Of a stretch of 64,000 bases of DNA, positions 8,822 to 18,991 are shown piece after piece. The position numbers and the translations under genes were made by a program. How positions within the stretch are numbered: position 1 is the stretch's first letter; every line of letters starts with the position of its first letter. Origin of the DNA: Vibrio metoecus. Lineage in GTDB: Bacteria; Pseudomonadota; Gammaproteobacteria; Enterobacterales; Vibrionaceae. The notes beneath the pieces were generated by a model. The model was not told the DNA's origin. It did no database searches and saw nothing but the letters and a program-made list of their open reading frames with translations. The stretch spans positions 62,001-126,000 of the forward strand of contig NZ_JJMN01000068.1 in the NCBI RefSeq assembly GCF_000696385.1. Reading direction: 5' to 3'.

Positions 8822-9697
8822 TTAGTGTTTGATGCCGGATTCAGCACGTTGCAGTGTCCAACGTGCGCGTTCGATGATGGGGCCATCGACCATTTTGCCG
8901 TTAAGGGAAACCACGCCTAGCCCTTTCGCTGCAGCTTCTTCGGCGGCTTCGATGACGGCGATGGCGTGATCGACCTCTTTTTGGGTTGGAGCAAACACGT
9001 TGTGCAGCAGGTCAATCTGGCGCGGGTTAATCAGTGACTTGCCATCAAAGCCAAGCTGCTTGATGTGCTCCGCTTCACGCAAAAATCCCTCTTCGTTATT
9101 GGCATCGGAATAGACGGTATCAAACGCCATGATCCCGGCAGCACGCGCCGCTTGCAGAATGGAGCAGCGCGCAAACAGCAGCTCAATCCCTTCCGCTGAA
9201 CGCTGCGTGCGCAGATCGCGCACATAGTCTTCCGCGCCGAGCGCAATCCCAATCAGGCGGCGTGAGCTAAAGGCAATCTCAACCGCGTTGTTGATGCCTT
9301 GCGCGCTTTCAATCGCGGCCAACATACGCGTGCTACCCACTTCACGTCCGCATGCACGCTCGATCTGCTCGATGACTTTTTCCATCTCAATCACATCGTT
9401 GGCGTTATCGGTTTTCGGCAGACGCACCACTTTGGCTCCGCCGCGCACCACGGCATTAAGGTCTTTGATGCCGAATTCAGAATCGAGCGGATTGACCCGC
9501 ACCACGGTTTCCATCTCTTGATACATAGGGTGTTGCAGCGCATGGAACACCAACATCCGCGCGGTGTCTTTTTCACGCAGCGCGACCGAGTCTTCCAGAT
9601 CGAACATGATCGAATCCGGTTGATAGATAAAGGTATTACTGAGCATGGCGGCATTCGCGCCCGGCACAAATAACATACTGCGACGAAGTTTGGTCAT
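8822..9697 (-). CDS. citE: Citrate lyase beta subunit (citryl-ACP lyase) CitE
   Basis: A 291-residue TIM-barrel lyase that splits citryl-carrier into oxaloacetate and acetyl-carrier. The opening [19 protein letters not shown] and the metal-site region [16 protein letters not shown] near residues 29-44 are characteristic, as is the [13 protein letters not shown] block in the middle of the protein. The start at 9697 forms a four-base ATGA overlap with the end of citD, which is why I prefer it over an ATG 15 bases upstream. It acts in the cytoplasm in the (alpha-beta-gamma)6 lyase complex. Confidence 0.95.
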   Translation of the reverse strand: MTKLRRSMLFVPGANAAMLSNTFIYQPDSIMFDLEDSVALREKDTARMLVFHALQHPMYQEMETVVRVNPLDSEFGIKDLNAVVRGGAKVVRLPKTDNANDVIEMEKVIEQIERACGREVGSTRMLAAIESAQGINNAVEIAFSSRRLIGIALGAEDYVRDLRTQRSAEGIELLFARCSILQAARAAGIMAFDTVYSDANNEEGFLREAEHIKQLGFDGKSLINPRQIDLLHNVFAPTQKEVDHAIAVIEAAEEAAAKGLGVVSLNGKMVDGPIIERARWTLQRAESGIKH

Positions 9698-9990
9698 GAT
9701 AGTTGGCTCCACTCAATGTCCTGAACATCACAAGCGCGCATTACTGCCGCCTGTACGCGCGCGCGGATCACACAATCCAGCGCACCTTTGTCTTCGATGG
9801 TGACCAGCGCATCATGCACTTGCATCGCATCGAGGGTGTGCAGCACGACCTGACGAATCGCATGACCAAATTGCTGCTCGACGGTACTGTCTAACACCAG
9901 TTCAATACCGCCATCGTTATTGGGTTCAATCCGAACCTGAAGATCACTGGATTCCAGTGTTCCCGCAAAGGCGGGATGGGCAATTTTCAT
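9694..9990 (-). CDS. citD: Citrate lyase gamma subunit (acyl carrier protein) CitD
   Basis: A 98-residue acyl carrier. The prosthetic group attaches to a serine in the N-terminal block; here [11 protein letters not shown] places the candidate Ser at residue 14, the same position as in the Klebsiella protein as I remember it. The protein carries acetyl and citryl groups between CitF and CitE. It starts 51 bases after citC ends and overlaps citE by four bases. Length and charge pattern are normal. Confidence 0.94.
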   Translation of the reverse strand: MKIAHPAFAGTLESSDLQVRIEPNNDGGIELVLDSTVEQQFGHAIRQVVLHTLDAMQVHDALVTIEDKGALDCVIRARVQAAVMRACDVQDIEWSQLS

Positions 9991-10041
9991 GGGTACAACC
10001 TTGTTAATGAGTTATTGGATAAAACAGTGTCAGCACCGCGC

Positions 10042-11097
10042 TCATACCGCTAACCGTTGTGGTGCGGTCTGTAGCGAATGTTCCGCATAGTGCTGGCAAA
10101 GGTAGGAATAGGTCGTTTTCGGCACGAGATCGGCAATCGCAGCAACGCCAAATTGTTTGAGCAAGTAACGCACGCGCGATGCTGAAATTGGCTGCGAGGC
10201 TTGCTGACTGCGCTCAATTTCAACCACTTGGATCGACGCACTGACATCGTGCGCTTCTTCTAGCCAGCGGCGCATGGCTTGGTTGTAGTGACGCGTCACC
10301 GTACAAATCGGCTCACTGCCGACAAAGCGGTGCGTAATGCCAAGGGCAGGCGCGATAGAATGGCGAAAAATACTTAAATCCAGCGCGGTATGGGATTGAT
10401 TGACCACTTGCTGATCTTTAATAAAATAACTGGGGAAGGTCGCGCGTGAAATAATATAATCTGAGCCAGAATGAATGGTTAAATTCAATAAATGTTTACT
10501 ACCCGCCTTAATCATGGCCATGCGGTCTGCATAAGAGAAATCTTTATTCTCTGCTTTTACCACAAATAAATGCACCCAATCACATTGTTCACAGGCTTGT
10601 TCAATTAAATATTGATGACCTAAGGTAAATGGATTGGCATTCATCACAATACTGCCAATTTTACGGCCAGACATTTTTAATAACTGCAACTGCTTGCAAT
10701 AAACAGAAAGGCGATTTGGGCTATTTTCTAATAACGCAATATGCGGTTCGACTTTATCAACCAAGAAAAAACCACACTGTCTGAATAAATCAACATTGGC
10801 TGGCTTAGTAAATAAAAAGAGTGAAAAACGCCCCATTTCATAAGCAAAGTTGGTTAATTCGGTCATCAGTTTGAGCGCAAAACCAGTGCCTTGCAGCGCA
10901 GGCGAAACCGCGATGGACTTCAACACATGCCCTGCAATTCCGCCGCAAGCGATGATTTGGTTTGTGCCATACGCCACCACAAAATGCTCGACATCGTCAT
11001 CCACGGTCAGCTGATGCTGGCAGAGAAACTCTTTGATTTGTAATAGTTTGGTTCGATTTTTGGTTGAAACTCGCGAGAAGGTATAAATATCCACCAT
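10042..11097 (-). CDS. citC: [Citrate (pro-3S)-lyase] ligase CitC
   Basis: A 351-residue enzyme that activates citrate lyase by acetylating its thiol prosthetic group with acetate and ATP. The N-terminal third is a GNAT-like fold (VVAYGTNQIIACGGIAGHVLKSIAVSP, then GTGFALKLM). The rest is a nucleotidyltransferase domain with the HxGH-type motif NPFTLGHQYL near residue 160 and the ISASRVRYLL motif near the end. The ATG at 11097 has an AGGAAG ribosome site about six bases upstream; a GTG 15 bases further up overlaps that site and is less likely. It is the first gene of the lyase operon, divergent from citS. Confidence 0.94.
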   Translation of the reverse strand: MVDIYTFSRVSTKNRTKLLQIKEFLCQHQLTVDDDVEHFVVAYGTNQIIACGGIAGHVLKSIAVSPALQGTGFALKLMTELTNFAYEMGRFSLFLFTKPANVDLFRQCGFFLVDKVEPHIALLENSPNRLSVYCKQLQLLKMSGRKIGSIVMNANPFTLGHQYLIEQACEQCDWVHLFVVKAENKDFSYADRMAMIKAGSKHLLNLTIHSGSDYIISRATFPSYFIKDQQVVNQSHTALDLSIFRHSIAPALGITHRFVGSEPICTVTRHYNQAMRRWLEEAHDVSASIQVVEIERSQQASQPISASRVRYLLKQFGVAAIADLVPKTTYSYLCQHYAEHSLQTAPQRLAV

Positions 11098-11375
11098 GGT
11101 CGGCTTCCTCACCTATTTTTTCTGGCTTTATTATCTAAATTCAGCCGAAAAGGTTTAATGAGGGTAATCACTTTATTTCCCGCGGTTAACGCTCTTTATG
11201 GTTTTAATGAATTTAACTCTTATCTCTTTGATTTTTAATTTTATTTTAAATTTAAATCAATAAAAACCCATTGAGATTTTTAAAGCCACTGGTTTGGATG
11301 ACTATTTTCACAATTATCACTGACTATTTTATTTAATGTAGTAAAGGTCTTAATAACCTCATTGGACATGGAATT
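11098..11375. promoter_or_regulatory. Divergent citC / citS control region
   Basis: About 278 bases of strongly AT-rich DNA separate the two arms of the citrate locus. In Klebsiella the corresponding region binds phosphorylated CitB and CRP and drives both arms under anaerobic, citrate-rich conditions. Here I see AT-rich runs at 11210-11270 but no certain CRP palindrome or clear pair of promoter boxes. The regulatory role is inferred from position and from the presence of citAB. Confidence 0.6.
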
Positions 11376-12722
11376 ATGAACGAGAAAACCCTACATTTAG
11401 ATAAAAAGTCCGCAGTCGTAGGTGGATTGAATCTAAGCCAAACGAAAATATTTGGCACTCCACTCCCTTTATTTTTATTTTTACTGATCACTGTATTAGC
11501 CGCTCATTTTACTGACACTTTACCTAGCGGTCTGGTGGGTGGTTTTGCTTTTATGTTTGTTATCGGCGCAATATTTGGCGAAGTTGGCAAACGTCTACCT
11601 ATTTTTAATAAATACATTGGCGGTGCGCCGGTGATGATTTTCTTGGTTGCCGCTTGGTTCGTCCATATGGGCTGGCTCAGTGATCGCGAAATCAAAACCG
11701 TGACCGAAGTGATGGATAAGAGCAAATTCTTGGATCTGTTCATCGCAGTGCTGATCACTGGCTCAATTCTGGCGGTCAACCGTAAACTGCTGATCCGCTC
11801 TCTGGCCGGCTACATTCCAACCATTCTCGCTGCGGTAGCGGGTGCTGCGGTATTCGGTATCGCTATCGGCCTCGTATTTGGTATCACGCCTGATCGCATC
11901 ATGATGCTGTACGTGCTACCGATTATGGGCGGTGGTAATGGCGCAGGCGCTATCCCACTTTCTGAAATTTATGAGTCGGTCACGGGTGGCTCGAAAGAGC
12001 AATACTACTCGGTTGCTATCGCGATCCTGACTATCGCCAACATTGTGGCCATCGTCGCCGCAGCGGTAATCAACATCATCGGCGAAAAAATGCCTTCACT
12101 GACCGGTAATGGTGAGTTGGTACGCCGCACCCAGTTAGATGTGAGCGAAGAAGCGAAAAACCTGACAGTGACTCACCGTGAAATTGCCATCGGTTTAATG
12201 CTGGCCGCTTGTGTGTACACCTTCTCTTATGCGTTATCGAAAGAGATTTTGCCCGGTTTTGGCACCATTCAAATCCACACCTTTGCGTACATGGTGGTGA
12301 TCATCGCCATCCTTAACGCGGCGGGTTTGTGCAGTGATGAAATCAAAGAAGGCGCGAAACGTCTGTCGAATTTCTTCTCAAAACAGATGCTGTGGCTATT
12401 GATGGTCGGCGTTGGTATTGCTTACACCGATCTGGCTGAAATCATCAACGCTCTTACCTTTGCCAACGTAATCATTGCTACGGTGATTGTGCTTGGTGCG
12501 ATTATCGGTGCCGCTTTAGGTGGCTGGGCGATGGGCTTCTACCCTGTTGAAGCTTCGATTACGGCAGGGCTATGTATGGCAAACCGCGGCGGCTCGGGCG
12601 ACCTTGAAGTGCTTGCCGCCTCTAACCGTATGAGCTTGCTCTCTTACGCACAAATCTCTTCACGTCTGGGTGGCGGCATTGTGCTGGTCATCGCCAGCGT
12701 CGTATTCGGAATGTTTGTTTAA
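11376..12722 (+). CDS. citS: Na+/citrate symporter CitS (2-hydroxycarboxylate transporter family)
   Basis: A 448-residue membrane protein with about eleven to twelve hydrophobic segments. It takes up citrate with sodium ions. Family signatures are the two reentrant-loop GGxG motifs: MGGGNGAGAIPLSEIY near residues 187-202 and MANRGGSGDLEVLAASNRM near 405-423. These GGNG and GGSG loops are the substrate and sodium sites in 2HCT transporters. It is the first gene of the plus-strand arm, followed by a hairpin and then oadGAB, whose sodium pumping would power it. Confidence 0.95.
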   Translation: MNEKTLHLDKKSAVVGGLNLSQTKIFGTPLPLFLFLLITVLAAHFTDTLPSGLVGGFAFMFVIGAIFGEVGKRLPIFNKYIGGAPVMIFLVAAWFVHMGWLSDREIKTVTEVMDKSKFLDLFIAVLITGSILAVNRKLLIRSLAGYIPTILAAVAGAAVFGIAIGLVFGITPDRIMMLYVLPIMGGGNGAGAIPLSEIYESVTGGSKEQYYSVAIAILTIANIVAIVAAAVINIIGEKMPSLTGNGELVRRTQLDVSEEAKNLTVTHREIAIGLMLAACVYTFSYALSKEILPGFGTIQIHTFAYMVVIIAILNAAGLCSDEIKEGAKRLSNFFSKQMLWLLMVGVGIAYTDLAEIINALTFANVIIATVIVLGAIIGAALGGWAMGFYPVEASITAGLCMANRGGSGDLEVLAASNRMSLLSYAQISSRLGGGIVLVIASVVFGMFV

Positions 12723-12750
12723 CCCTTTAACCCTTGCTCCTTGGGATTAT

Positions 12751-12778
12751 TTGGCGCGCTTAGCGCGCCTTTTTTTCT
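12751..12778 (+). terminator. Terminator-like hairpin between citS and oadG
   Basis: The stem GGCGCGCT / AGCGCGCC with a T7-T8 tail lies 30 bases after citS and 40 bases before oadG. By sequence it is a good intrinsic terminator, yet oadGAB-citAB follows with no obvious promoter. It may act as a partial terminator that lowers downstream expression. Confidence 0.75.
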
Positions 12779-12816
12779 CTCCGTTTTCAACCCTGTTTTT
12801 ACCACTGGAAGTGACC

Positions 12817-13083
12817 ATGCAATCAACCTCACTGTTCCTCGAAGGGATTAATTTGCTGACGCTGGGGATGGGCTTTGTGTTCATCTTTCTGATTTTCTTG
12901 GTATATGCCACGCGTGCGATGTCGCAATTGATTGTGCGTTTTGCCCCGCCGGAAGTGCCAGCCAAAACCACCAATAAAAAAGCCTCTGCCAACAAGGCCA
13001 AAGCCAACCCAAACCAAGGTGAATTGCTCGCGGTGCTCACGGCCGCTGTCCATCACCATAAAACACAACAAAAACTATCTTAA
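12817..13083 (+). CDS. oadG: Oxaloacetate decarboxylase gamma subunit OadG
   Basis: An 88-residue protein with one N-terminal membrane helix (LLTLGMGFVFIFLIFLVYAT, about residues 11-30) and a lysine/alanine-rich soluble tail. In the Oad complex OadG anchors OadA to OadB and binds zinc, helping decarboxylation. The tail ends HHHKTQQKLS; the histidines may serve as metal ligands. The start ATG at 12817 sits behind GGAAGTGACC. A longer open frame extends upstream but overlaps citS and the terminator hairpin, so it is not used. Confidence 0.9.
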   Translation: MQSTSLFLEGINLLTLGMGFVFIFLIFLVYATRAMSQLIVRFAPPEVPAKTTNKKASANKAKANPNQGELLAVLTAAVHHHKTQQKLS

Positions 13084-13101
13084 GTGAAGGAGAAACCACA
13101 G

Positions 13102-14901
13102 ATGACTCAGGCGATCAAACGCGTTGGTGTTACGGATGTCGTATTGCGCGATGCTCACCAATCTCTTTTTGCCACCCGTTTACGAATTGACGACATGCTG
13201 CCGATTGCGCAGCAATTAGATCAGATCGGTTATTGGTCTTTGGAATGTTGGGGAGGCGCGACCTTTGACAGCTGCATCCGCTTTTTAGGCGAAGACCCAT
13301 GGCAACGTCTACGTTTACTCAAACAAGCCATGCCCAATACGCCACTGCAAATGCTGCTGCGCGGGCAAAACCTGCTCGGCTACCGTCACTATGCCGATGA
13401 TGTGGTGGATACTTTTGTTGAGCGTGCGGTGAAAAACGGCATGGATGTATTTCGTGTCTTCGATGCGATGAACGATGTACGCAACATGCAACAGGCGCTG
13501 CAAGCGGTGAAAAAGATGGGCGCGCATGCGCAAGGCACGCTCTGCTACACCACTAGCCCAGTACACAATTTACAAACTTGGGTCGATGTGGCGCAGCAAC
13601 TGGCTGAGCTTGGTGTCGACTCAATTGCCCTGAAAGATATGGCCGGCATTTTGACCCCGTATGCCGCTGAAGAGCTGGTGTCTACCCTGAAAAAACAAGT
13701 GGATGTCGAGCTGCATCTGCACTGCCACTCCACCGCTGGCCTTGCCGATATGACTCTGCTTAAAGCAATTGAAGCAGGCGTGGATCGAGTGGATACCGCG
13801 ATTTCCAGCATGAGTGGCACTTATGGTCATCCGGCGACCGAATCACTGGTCGCAACCTTGCAAGGCACCGGCTACGACACCGGATTGGATATCGCCAAAC
13901 TCGAACAGATTGCAGCTTACTTCCGTGATGTACGCAAAAAATACCACGCCTTTGAAGGCATGATGAAAGGCAGCGATGCGCGCATTTTGGTGGCTCAGGT
14001 TCCTGGCGGCATGCTGACCAACATGGAAAGCCAACTCAAACAACAAAACGCGCTGGATAAACTCGATTTAGTGCTAGAAGAGATCCCACGCGTGCGTGAA
14101 GAACTCGGCTTTTTGCCACTGGTTACCCCAACCTCACAAATTGTCGGTACACAAGCGGTGATCAACGTGGTGCTGGGTGAGCGTTACAAAACCATCACCA
14201 AGGAAACCAGCGGTGTGCTGAAAGGGGAATACGGCAAAACGCCAGCACCGGTTAACACTGAGCTGCAAGCTCGCGTGTTGGCGGGCGCAGAAGCCATTAC
14301 TTGTCGCCCTGCGGATTTGATTGCCGCAGAAATGCCAACCTTGCAAGACCGCGTATTGCAGCAAGCTAAAGAGCAGCACATCACCCTCGCCGAGAATGCG
14401 ATTGATGATGTACTGACCATTGCGCTGTTTGATCAGGTAGGCTGGAAGTTTTTAGCCAACCGCCATAACCCAGAAGCCTTTGAACCTGCGCCGCAAGCGA
14501 TAAGTTCAGCCTGCACACCGAAAGCGCCAGCAGAAAAAAGCAAAGTACAGCCAGTGGAAAGTCACGGTGTGTACACCATTACCGTGAACAACCAAAGCTA
14601 TGTGGTGAAGGTGGATGAAGGCGGTGACCTGACGCATGTTGCGCCGACGGCATCAACCAACCACGCACCAGTCCCGAGTGCCGCAGAAGGTGAAAACCTC
14701 GCCGCGCCGCTCTCTGGCAACATTTGGAAAATTCATGCCTCAGCCGGTGATGAAGTGGCCGAAGGTGATGTCTTGCTGATTTTAGAAGCCATGAAGATGG
14801 AAACCGAAATTCGCGCGCCACGTGCCGGGGTGATCAGTGCCATTGAAGTCAATGAAGGCGATGCCGTACAAGTCGGCGATGCTTTGTTGGTATTGGCGTA
14901 A
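13102..14901 (+). CDS. oadA: Oxaloacetate decarboxylase alpha subunit OadA (biotin-containing)
   Basis: A 599-residue subunit with three parts. The N-terminal carboxyltransferase TIM barrel shows [16 protein letters not shown] near residue 12, a KDMAG motif carrying the catalytic lysine, and the metal-binding [10 protein letters not shown] middle association domain and alanine/proline-rich linker follow. The C-terminal biotinyl domain carries the biotin lysine in EAMKMETEI near residue 558. It removes CO2 from oxaloacetate, passing it to biotin and then to OadB. Start ATG 13102 follows AAGGAG; the in-frame GTG at 13084 overlaps the oadG end and lacks a ribosome site. Confidence 0.95.
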   Translation: MTQAIKRVGVTDVVLRDAHQSLFATRLRIDDMLPIAQQLDQIGYWSLECWGGATFDSCIRFLGEDPWQRLRLLKQAMPNTPLQMLLRGQNLLGYRHYADDVVDTFVERAVKNGMDVFRVFDAMNDVRNMQQALQAVKKMGAHAQGTLCYTTSPVHNLQTWVDVAQQLAELGVDSIALKDMAGILTPYAAEELVSTLKKQVDVELHLHCHSTAGLADMTLLKAIEAGVDRVDTAISSMSGTYGHPATESLVATLQGTGYDTGLDIAKLEQIAAYFRDVRKKYHAFEGMMKGSDARILVAQVPGGMLTNMESQLKQQNALDKLDLVLEEIPRVREELGFLPLVTPTSQIVGTQAVINVVLGERYKTITKETSGVLKGEYGKTPAPVNTELQARVLAGAEAITCRPADLIAAEMPTLQDRVLQQAKEQHITLAENAIDDVLTIALFDQVGWKFLANRHNPEAFEPAPQAISSACTPKAPAEKSKVQPVESHGVYTITVNNQSYVVKVDEGGDLTHVAPTASTNHAPVPSAAEGENLAAPLSGNIWKIHASAGDEVAEGDVLLILEAMKMETEIRAPRAGVISAIEVNEGDAVQVGDALLVLA

Positions 14902-14916
14902 TCAGAGGCGGAAAGT

Positions 14917-16218
14917 ATGGAAAATATTTTAGCCATGGTGCGTGATTTTGGCCTGTTTCACCTTCAGTGGGGACAGGGCATCATGATCCTTGTTGGGTTA
15001 GTGTTGCTCTATCTTGCCATCGTCAAACGTTTCGAGCCTTTGCTGCTGGTACCCATCGGTTTTGGGGGAATCCTCTCAAATCTGCCCGATGCCGGGCTTG
15101 CCATGTCAGCCATCGAAAATGCCGTGTATGCGGCCAAGCCGGAAGTGATGACGGCCTTTTCAGAAGTGCTGCAGCTCAGCTCCTACATGCCTGCCGACAT
15201 CAAGCAAGCCTTGAGCAGCGCAACGCCACTGCAGATGACCACCTTGCACCTGCTTGCTGAGCAGTACCAATACAGTGATGGCATGCTGTATCTGTTTTAC
15301 AGCATTGCGATTGCTTCTGGCGCAGGCCCATTAATCATCTTTATGGGCGTAGGCGCGATGACCGATTTTGGTCCTCTGCTCGCCAACCCTAAAACTCTGC
15401 TGCTCGGCGCGGCAGCTCAGTTTGGTATTTTCACCACCGTATTGGGCGCATTGGCATTAAGCAGTTTAGGGGTGATGGATTTTAGCGTGGCGCAAGCGGC
15501 GGCGATTGGCATCATCGGCGGTGCTGATGGCCCAACCGCGATATACGTATCGAGCATGCTCGCACCAGAATTGTTGGGAGCGATTGCGGTCGCCGCCTAC
15601 TCCTACATGGCGTTAGTGCCTATGATTCAGCCGCCGATCATGCGTGCGCTGACCACACAAGAAGAGCGCAAAATTCAGATGCAGCAGCTGCGTCAGGTGC
15701 ACAAGCTGGAAAAAATCGGCTTTCCGCTCCTACTGCTGATCTTGATTGCTCTCTTGCTGCCTTCGGCAACGCCACTGCTCGGCATGTTCTGCTTTGGTAA
15801 CTTGATGCGCGAATGTGGCGTGGTGGAGCGTTTATCCGATACGGCGCAAAACGCCCTCATCAACATCGTGACCATTTTCCTTGGCTTGTCCGTCGGCTCC
15901 AAGCTGATGGCAGATAAGTTCCTGCAGCCCCAAACCATCGGCATTTTGGTGCTCGGTATTGTGGCGTTTTGTGTCGGTACCGCGGCTGGGGTGTTGATGG
16001 CAAAACTGATGAACCGTTTCTCGACCACCAAACTCAATCCGCTGATTGGTTCTGCTGGGGTTTCTGCCGTGCCAATGGCCGCGCGCGTTTCCAACAAGGT
16101 CGGGCTTGAAGCCAATGCGCAGAACTTTTTGCTGATGCATGCCATGGGTCCCAACGTCGCGGGGGTGATTGGCTCTGCGGTCGCCGCTGGGGTAATGATC
16201 AAATATGTGATGGGCTAA
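14917..16218 (+). CDS. oadB: Oxaloacetate decarboxylase beta subunit OadB, Na+ pump
   Basis: A 433-residue membrane subunit with about nine to eleven helices. It decarboxylates carboxybiotin on OadA and couples this to sodium export. Signature stretches include [38 protein letters not shown] with the essential aspartate in GGADGPT, and the C-terminal [18 protein letters not shown]. The start at 14917 lies 15 bases after oadA. Sodium export here and sodium-driven citrate uptake by CitS form a closed circuit. Confidence 0.95.
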   Translation: MENILAMVRDFGLFHLQWGQGIMILVGLVLLYLAIVKRFEPLLLVPIGFGGILSNLPDAGLAMSAIENAVYAAKPEVMTAFSEVLQLSSYMPADIKQALSSATPLQMTTLHLLAEQYQYSDGMLYLFYSIAIASGAGPLIIFMGVGAMTDFGPLLANPKTLLLGAAAQFGIFTTVLGALALSSLGVMDFSVAQAAAIGIIGGADGPTAIYVSSMLAPELLGAIAVAAYSYMALVPMIQPPIMRALTTQEERKIQMQQLRQVHKLEKIGFPLLLLILIALLLPSATPLLGMFCFGNLMRECGVVERLSDTAQNALINIVTIFLGLSVGSKLMADKFLQPQTIGILVLGIVAFCVGTAAGVLMAKLMNRFSTTKLNPLIGSAGVSAVPMAARVSNKVGLEANAQNFLLMHAMGPNVAGVIGSAVAAGVMIKYVMG

Positions 16219-16228
16219 ACATAATTGG

Positions 16229-16252
16229 TTGGGGTTTCTTAGACCCCAATCA
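16229..16252 (+). other. Hairpin between oadB and citA
   Basis: An inverted repeat TTGGGGT / ACCCCAA with a short loop lies 11 bases after the oadB stop. It has no T-run, so it is not a standard terminator; it may stabilise the upstream mRNA or separate citAB expression. Confidence 0.5.
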
Positions 16253-16288
16253 ATAAGCCTCATTTATAGCAAGGATAGACTCGCCGGC

Positions 16289-17986
16289 ATGAACATATCC
16301 CTCACGCAATTTTTACACACCAAGGTCTGCCAGACGCTTTCGTTTCAACAGAGGGTCGGCGCTCTGTTGGTGGCTATGGTGGTGATCCAGCTTTCGCTGG
16401 TGGCCGGCTTTTTTCATCAAACCTTAAGTGAAACCTTAGAAGATCAGATCAGTACCAAAGCGCTAATTCAAGCGCGCGAGATTGCGACCGATCCCAATTT
16501 AATTGCGCTGATCCAACAAAATCGGCTTGCTGAAGTGCAGGCCAAAATCGATCGTTTACAACGCATCTCGGATGCCAATTTTATTGTGATTGGCGATGCC
16601 AATGGCATTCGCATCGCGCATCCGGATGAGCAAAAAATCGGCTTACCGATGCAAGGAGGAGACAGTATCCGCGCATTAAAAGAGGGCGAATATTACACCT
16701 CAACTCAAAAAGGCAGCCTAGGTTGGGCCATTCGTGGCAAAGCCGCGATTGTTGCCCCTTCGGGTGACATTCTCGGCGTGGTTTCTGTCGGCTACCTGCT
16801 CGATAACATCAGCAGTTGGTTGTTGGTTTACTCCTATCCGGTGATTTTTACTGTGCTGATTTTAATGCTGCTTTCTGCACTCGGAGCTTGGATCTTTACC
16901 CGCCATATCAAACAGCAAATGTTCAATATGGAGCCGGAAGAGATCGCCATGAACCTCAACCTACAGCAGTCGATTTTACAAAGTGTGTATGAAGGTATCG
17001 TCGCGATCAGCTTGAAAGGGGAAATCCTGTCCGTCAATGCTAAGGCACTGAATATTTTAGGTATTGCTCACCAGCCGACTCATTTGATTGGGCGTAATGT
17101 TCAAGAGTTCATCACTCCAACCTGCTTTTTTATGGGCGCAAGCCCGTTTGGCAAGTTGGCGCAGCAAAACCGTGTCAGCCAGCAAGATGAACTGATCAGC
17201 TGTAATGGTGAAACTTTGGTCGCGAATCGGGTACCGATCAATTCCGGGCAGCAACAAATCGGCTGGGTGGTCAGCTTTCGTCGCCGCAATGATTTCAACA
17301 CACTCACCTCGCAGCTCACCCAGATCCGTCAACATAACGATAATCTGCGCGTGATGAGTCACGAGTTTGCCAACCGCCTTTCAACCATCGGCGGCTTAAT
17401 TCAAATCGGTGCGTACGATGAAGCAGTGAAAACCATTCGCCGTGAAACGGCAGAGCAGCAACAGCTGATCGATTTCATTGCCCAAACTTTTCACCCGAAA
17501 GTGATCGCGGGTTTACTGCTTGGGAAATACAGCCGTGCCAAAGAGTTAGGGCTGTGTTTGGAGTTCGATCCGCTATCGCATCTGCACCAAGAGCCGCAGT
17601 GCATGACCTCAGATGAACTGGCAGCGGTACTCGGCAATCTGCTGGATAACGCGTTTGAAGCCACGCTAAAAAATCCACACAGCAATAAAACCATTTCCCT
17701 GCTGCTGACCGATAACGGTGAGGAGTTGGTGATTGAAGTGGCGGACAACGGCATCGGGATCTCGGCCGACATCGCCCAAACTTTGTTTCTCAAGGGAGTG
17801 AGTAGCAAAAACCAAGAAGGACACGGTATCGGACTTTACCTTGTCCATCAATTTGTCACTCAGGCTCATGGATCGATTCTTATCGACAGTGCGGAGCCGC
17901 AAGGGACTATTTTTTCTATTTTTATTCCCAATAGACCCAAAACGCTTGCGGCGGAAAACCCTCCAGCGCTTGCCGAACGGGCATAA
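16289..17986 (+). CDS. citA: Citrate sensor histidine kinase CitA
   Basis: A 565-residue CitA/DcuS-type kinase. A membrane helix near residues 23-45 is followed by a periplasmic PAS citrate-sensing domain (about 46-175, with ATDPNLIALIQ and HPDEQKIGLPMQGGD). A second helix lies near 177-200. Next are a cytoplasmic PAS (SVYEGIVAISLKGEIL), the phosphoacceptor block VMSHEFANRLSTIGGL, and an ATPase domain with DNGIGI and GHGIGLYLV. I start it at ATG 16289 because the upstream frame has no ribosome site. It likely senses external citrate and phosphorylates CitB. It ends just before citB. Confidence 0.92.
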   Translation: MNISLTQFLHTKVCQTLSFQQRVGALLVAMVVIQLSLVAGFFHQTLSETLEDQISTKALIQAREIATDPNLIALIQQNRLAEVQAKIDRLQRISDANFIVIGDANGIRIAHPDEQKIGLPMQGGDSIRALKEGEYYTSTQKGSLGWAIRGKAAIVAPSGDILGVVSVGYLLDNISSWLLVYSYPVIFTVLILMLLSALGAWIFTRHIKQQMFNMEPEEIAMNLNLQQSILQSVYEGIVAISLKGEILSVNAKALNILGIAHQPTHLIGRNVQEFITPTCFFMGASPFGKLAQQNRVSQQDELISCNGETLVANRVPINSGQQQIGWVVSFRRRNDFNTLTSQLTQIRQHNDNLRVMSHEFANRLSTIGGLIQIGAYDEAVKTIRRETAEQQQLIDFIAQTFHPKVIAGLLLGKYSRAKELGLCLEFDPLSHLHQEPQCMTSDELAAVLGNLLDNAFEATLKNPHSNKTISLLLTDNGEELVIEVADNGIGISADIAQTLFLKGVSSKNQEGHGIGLYLVHQFVTQAHGSILIDSAEPQGTIFSIFIPNRPKTLAAENPPALAERA

Positions 17987-17999
17987 GAAGAGTTTGATT

Positions 18000-18683
18000 A
18001 TGATGGAATTAATCGACGTATTGATCGTAGAGGATGAAACGAGTATTGCTGACGTGCACAGCTTTTATCTCAAACAAACCGCCCGCTTTCGTCCGGTCGG
18101 CGTGGCACAAAGTATCAATGAAGCGCGCAATATGGTGCGCATTCTCAAACCTAAACTGATTTTCTTGGATAACTACCTGCCCGATGGTCGTGGCATTGAG
18201 TTTTTGAAAGAGTTAACCCATCAACCGCAAGCGCCGGATGTCATTTTCATCACTGCCGCTTCAGATATGGAGACGGTGCGCGAAGCTGTGCGCTGCGGGG
18301 TTTTTGATTACCTGCTAAAACCGATCGCCTACGATCGAGTACAAAACTCGCTGGAACGTTATCTGAAATACATCAGCTCGCTGCGCGCCAATGACAGTGT
18401 GAATCAGAGACACGTCGATGAACTGTTTAATTTTCAAGCCAAAACCGAGCAGCTCGATGGGTTACCGAAAGGCATTGATGAGCTGACCTTAATCAAAATC
18501 CAAGAGATTTATCATCATGAACCGCAAGCGGCGTACACCGCAGAATTGTTAGGACAAGCGATTGGGATCAGCAAAACCACGGCCAGACGTTATCTTGAAT
18601 ATTGTGTGGCCAGTGGTTTTCTGGAAGCCTGCATTCAGCATGGTCGGGTGGGCCGTCCTGAGCGGCTTTATCATAAGCGCTAA
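18000..18683 (+). CDS. citB: Citrate response regulator CitB
   Basis: A 227-residue response regulator of the CitB/DcuR class. The receiver domain opens DVLIVEDETSIADVHSFYL, has the phosphoacceptor aspartate in FLDNYLPDGRG near residue 58, and the conserved lysine in YLLKPIAYDRV. The C-terminal part (about 165-220) has a helix-turn-helix: LGQAIGISKTTARRYLEYCV. The start is one of two adjacent ATGs at 18000 or 18003, 14 bases after citA. It should activate both arms of this locus when citrate is present without oxygen. Confidence 0.92.
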   Translation: MMELIDVLIVEDETSIADVHSFYLKQTARFRPVGVAQSINEARNMVRILKPKLIFLDNYLPDGRGIEFLKELTHQPQAPDVIFITAASDMETVREAVRCGVFDYLLKPIAYDRVQNSLERYLKYISSLRANDSVNQRHVDELFNFQAKTEQLDGLPKGIDELTLIKIQEIYHHEPQAAYTAELLGQAIGISKTTARRYLEYCVASGFLEACIQHGRVGRPERLYHKR

Positions 18684-18716
18684 CCCACCCAGCATGTGGA
18701 ATGCATCAGGCATGAG

Positions 18717-18991
18717 TTACAAAGTGTAATGGAAGGGGATCACTTCAGTGCTCTCCCCTATTTCCAACATCCCTTCTAAGTTGTTGCTGTGACACTGACA
18801 AAGTGGGATCACAAATACCCCTTCTTCATCTTTATCGCGTTTCACCAACATCGCCTGCGACGAAGGGATTAAACAGTTGATTTCAGCACAAAACGCTTGG
18901 CTATTTCGGCTAAAGTGCTGCCAATAGGCCAACCAATTTTCTCGCGCTTCGGCGGAAGCCAAATCTCTACGTAAACTTTTTTTACTAACAT
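18717..18991 (-). pseudogene. Small conserved protein, possibly zinc-binding, with uncertain or frameshifted start
   Basis: The clear frame (18717-18962) encodes about 80 residues with CAEINCLIPSSQAMLVKR and VIPLCQCHSNN. The cysteine and histidine spacing resembles small zinc-binding HNH-like folds, but I cannot name it. The only early start in frame is a TTG at 18962. An ATG at 18991 is one base out of frame: adding one base to the A7 run near 18979-18983 would give MLVKKSLRRDLASAEAR. So either a homopolymer deletion broke the start, or the TTG is used. The gene is convergent with citB. Confidence 0.5.

Noticed and set aside
15693..16202. 169-codon minus-strand open frame over oadB
   Set aside because: It is an antisense shadow of a clear membrane protein gene.
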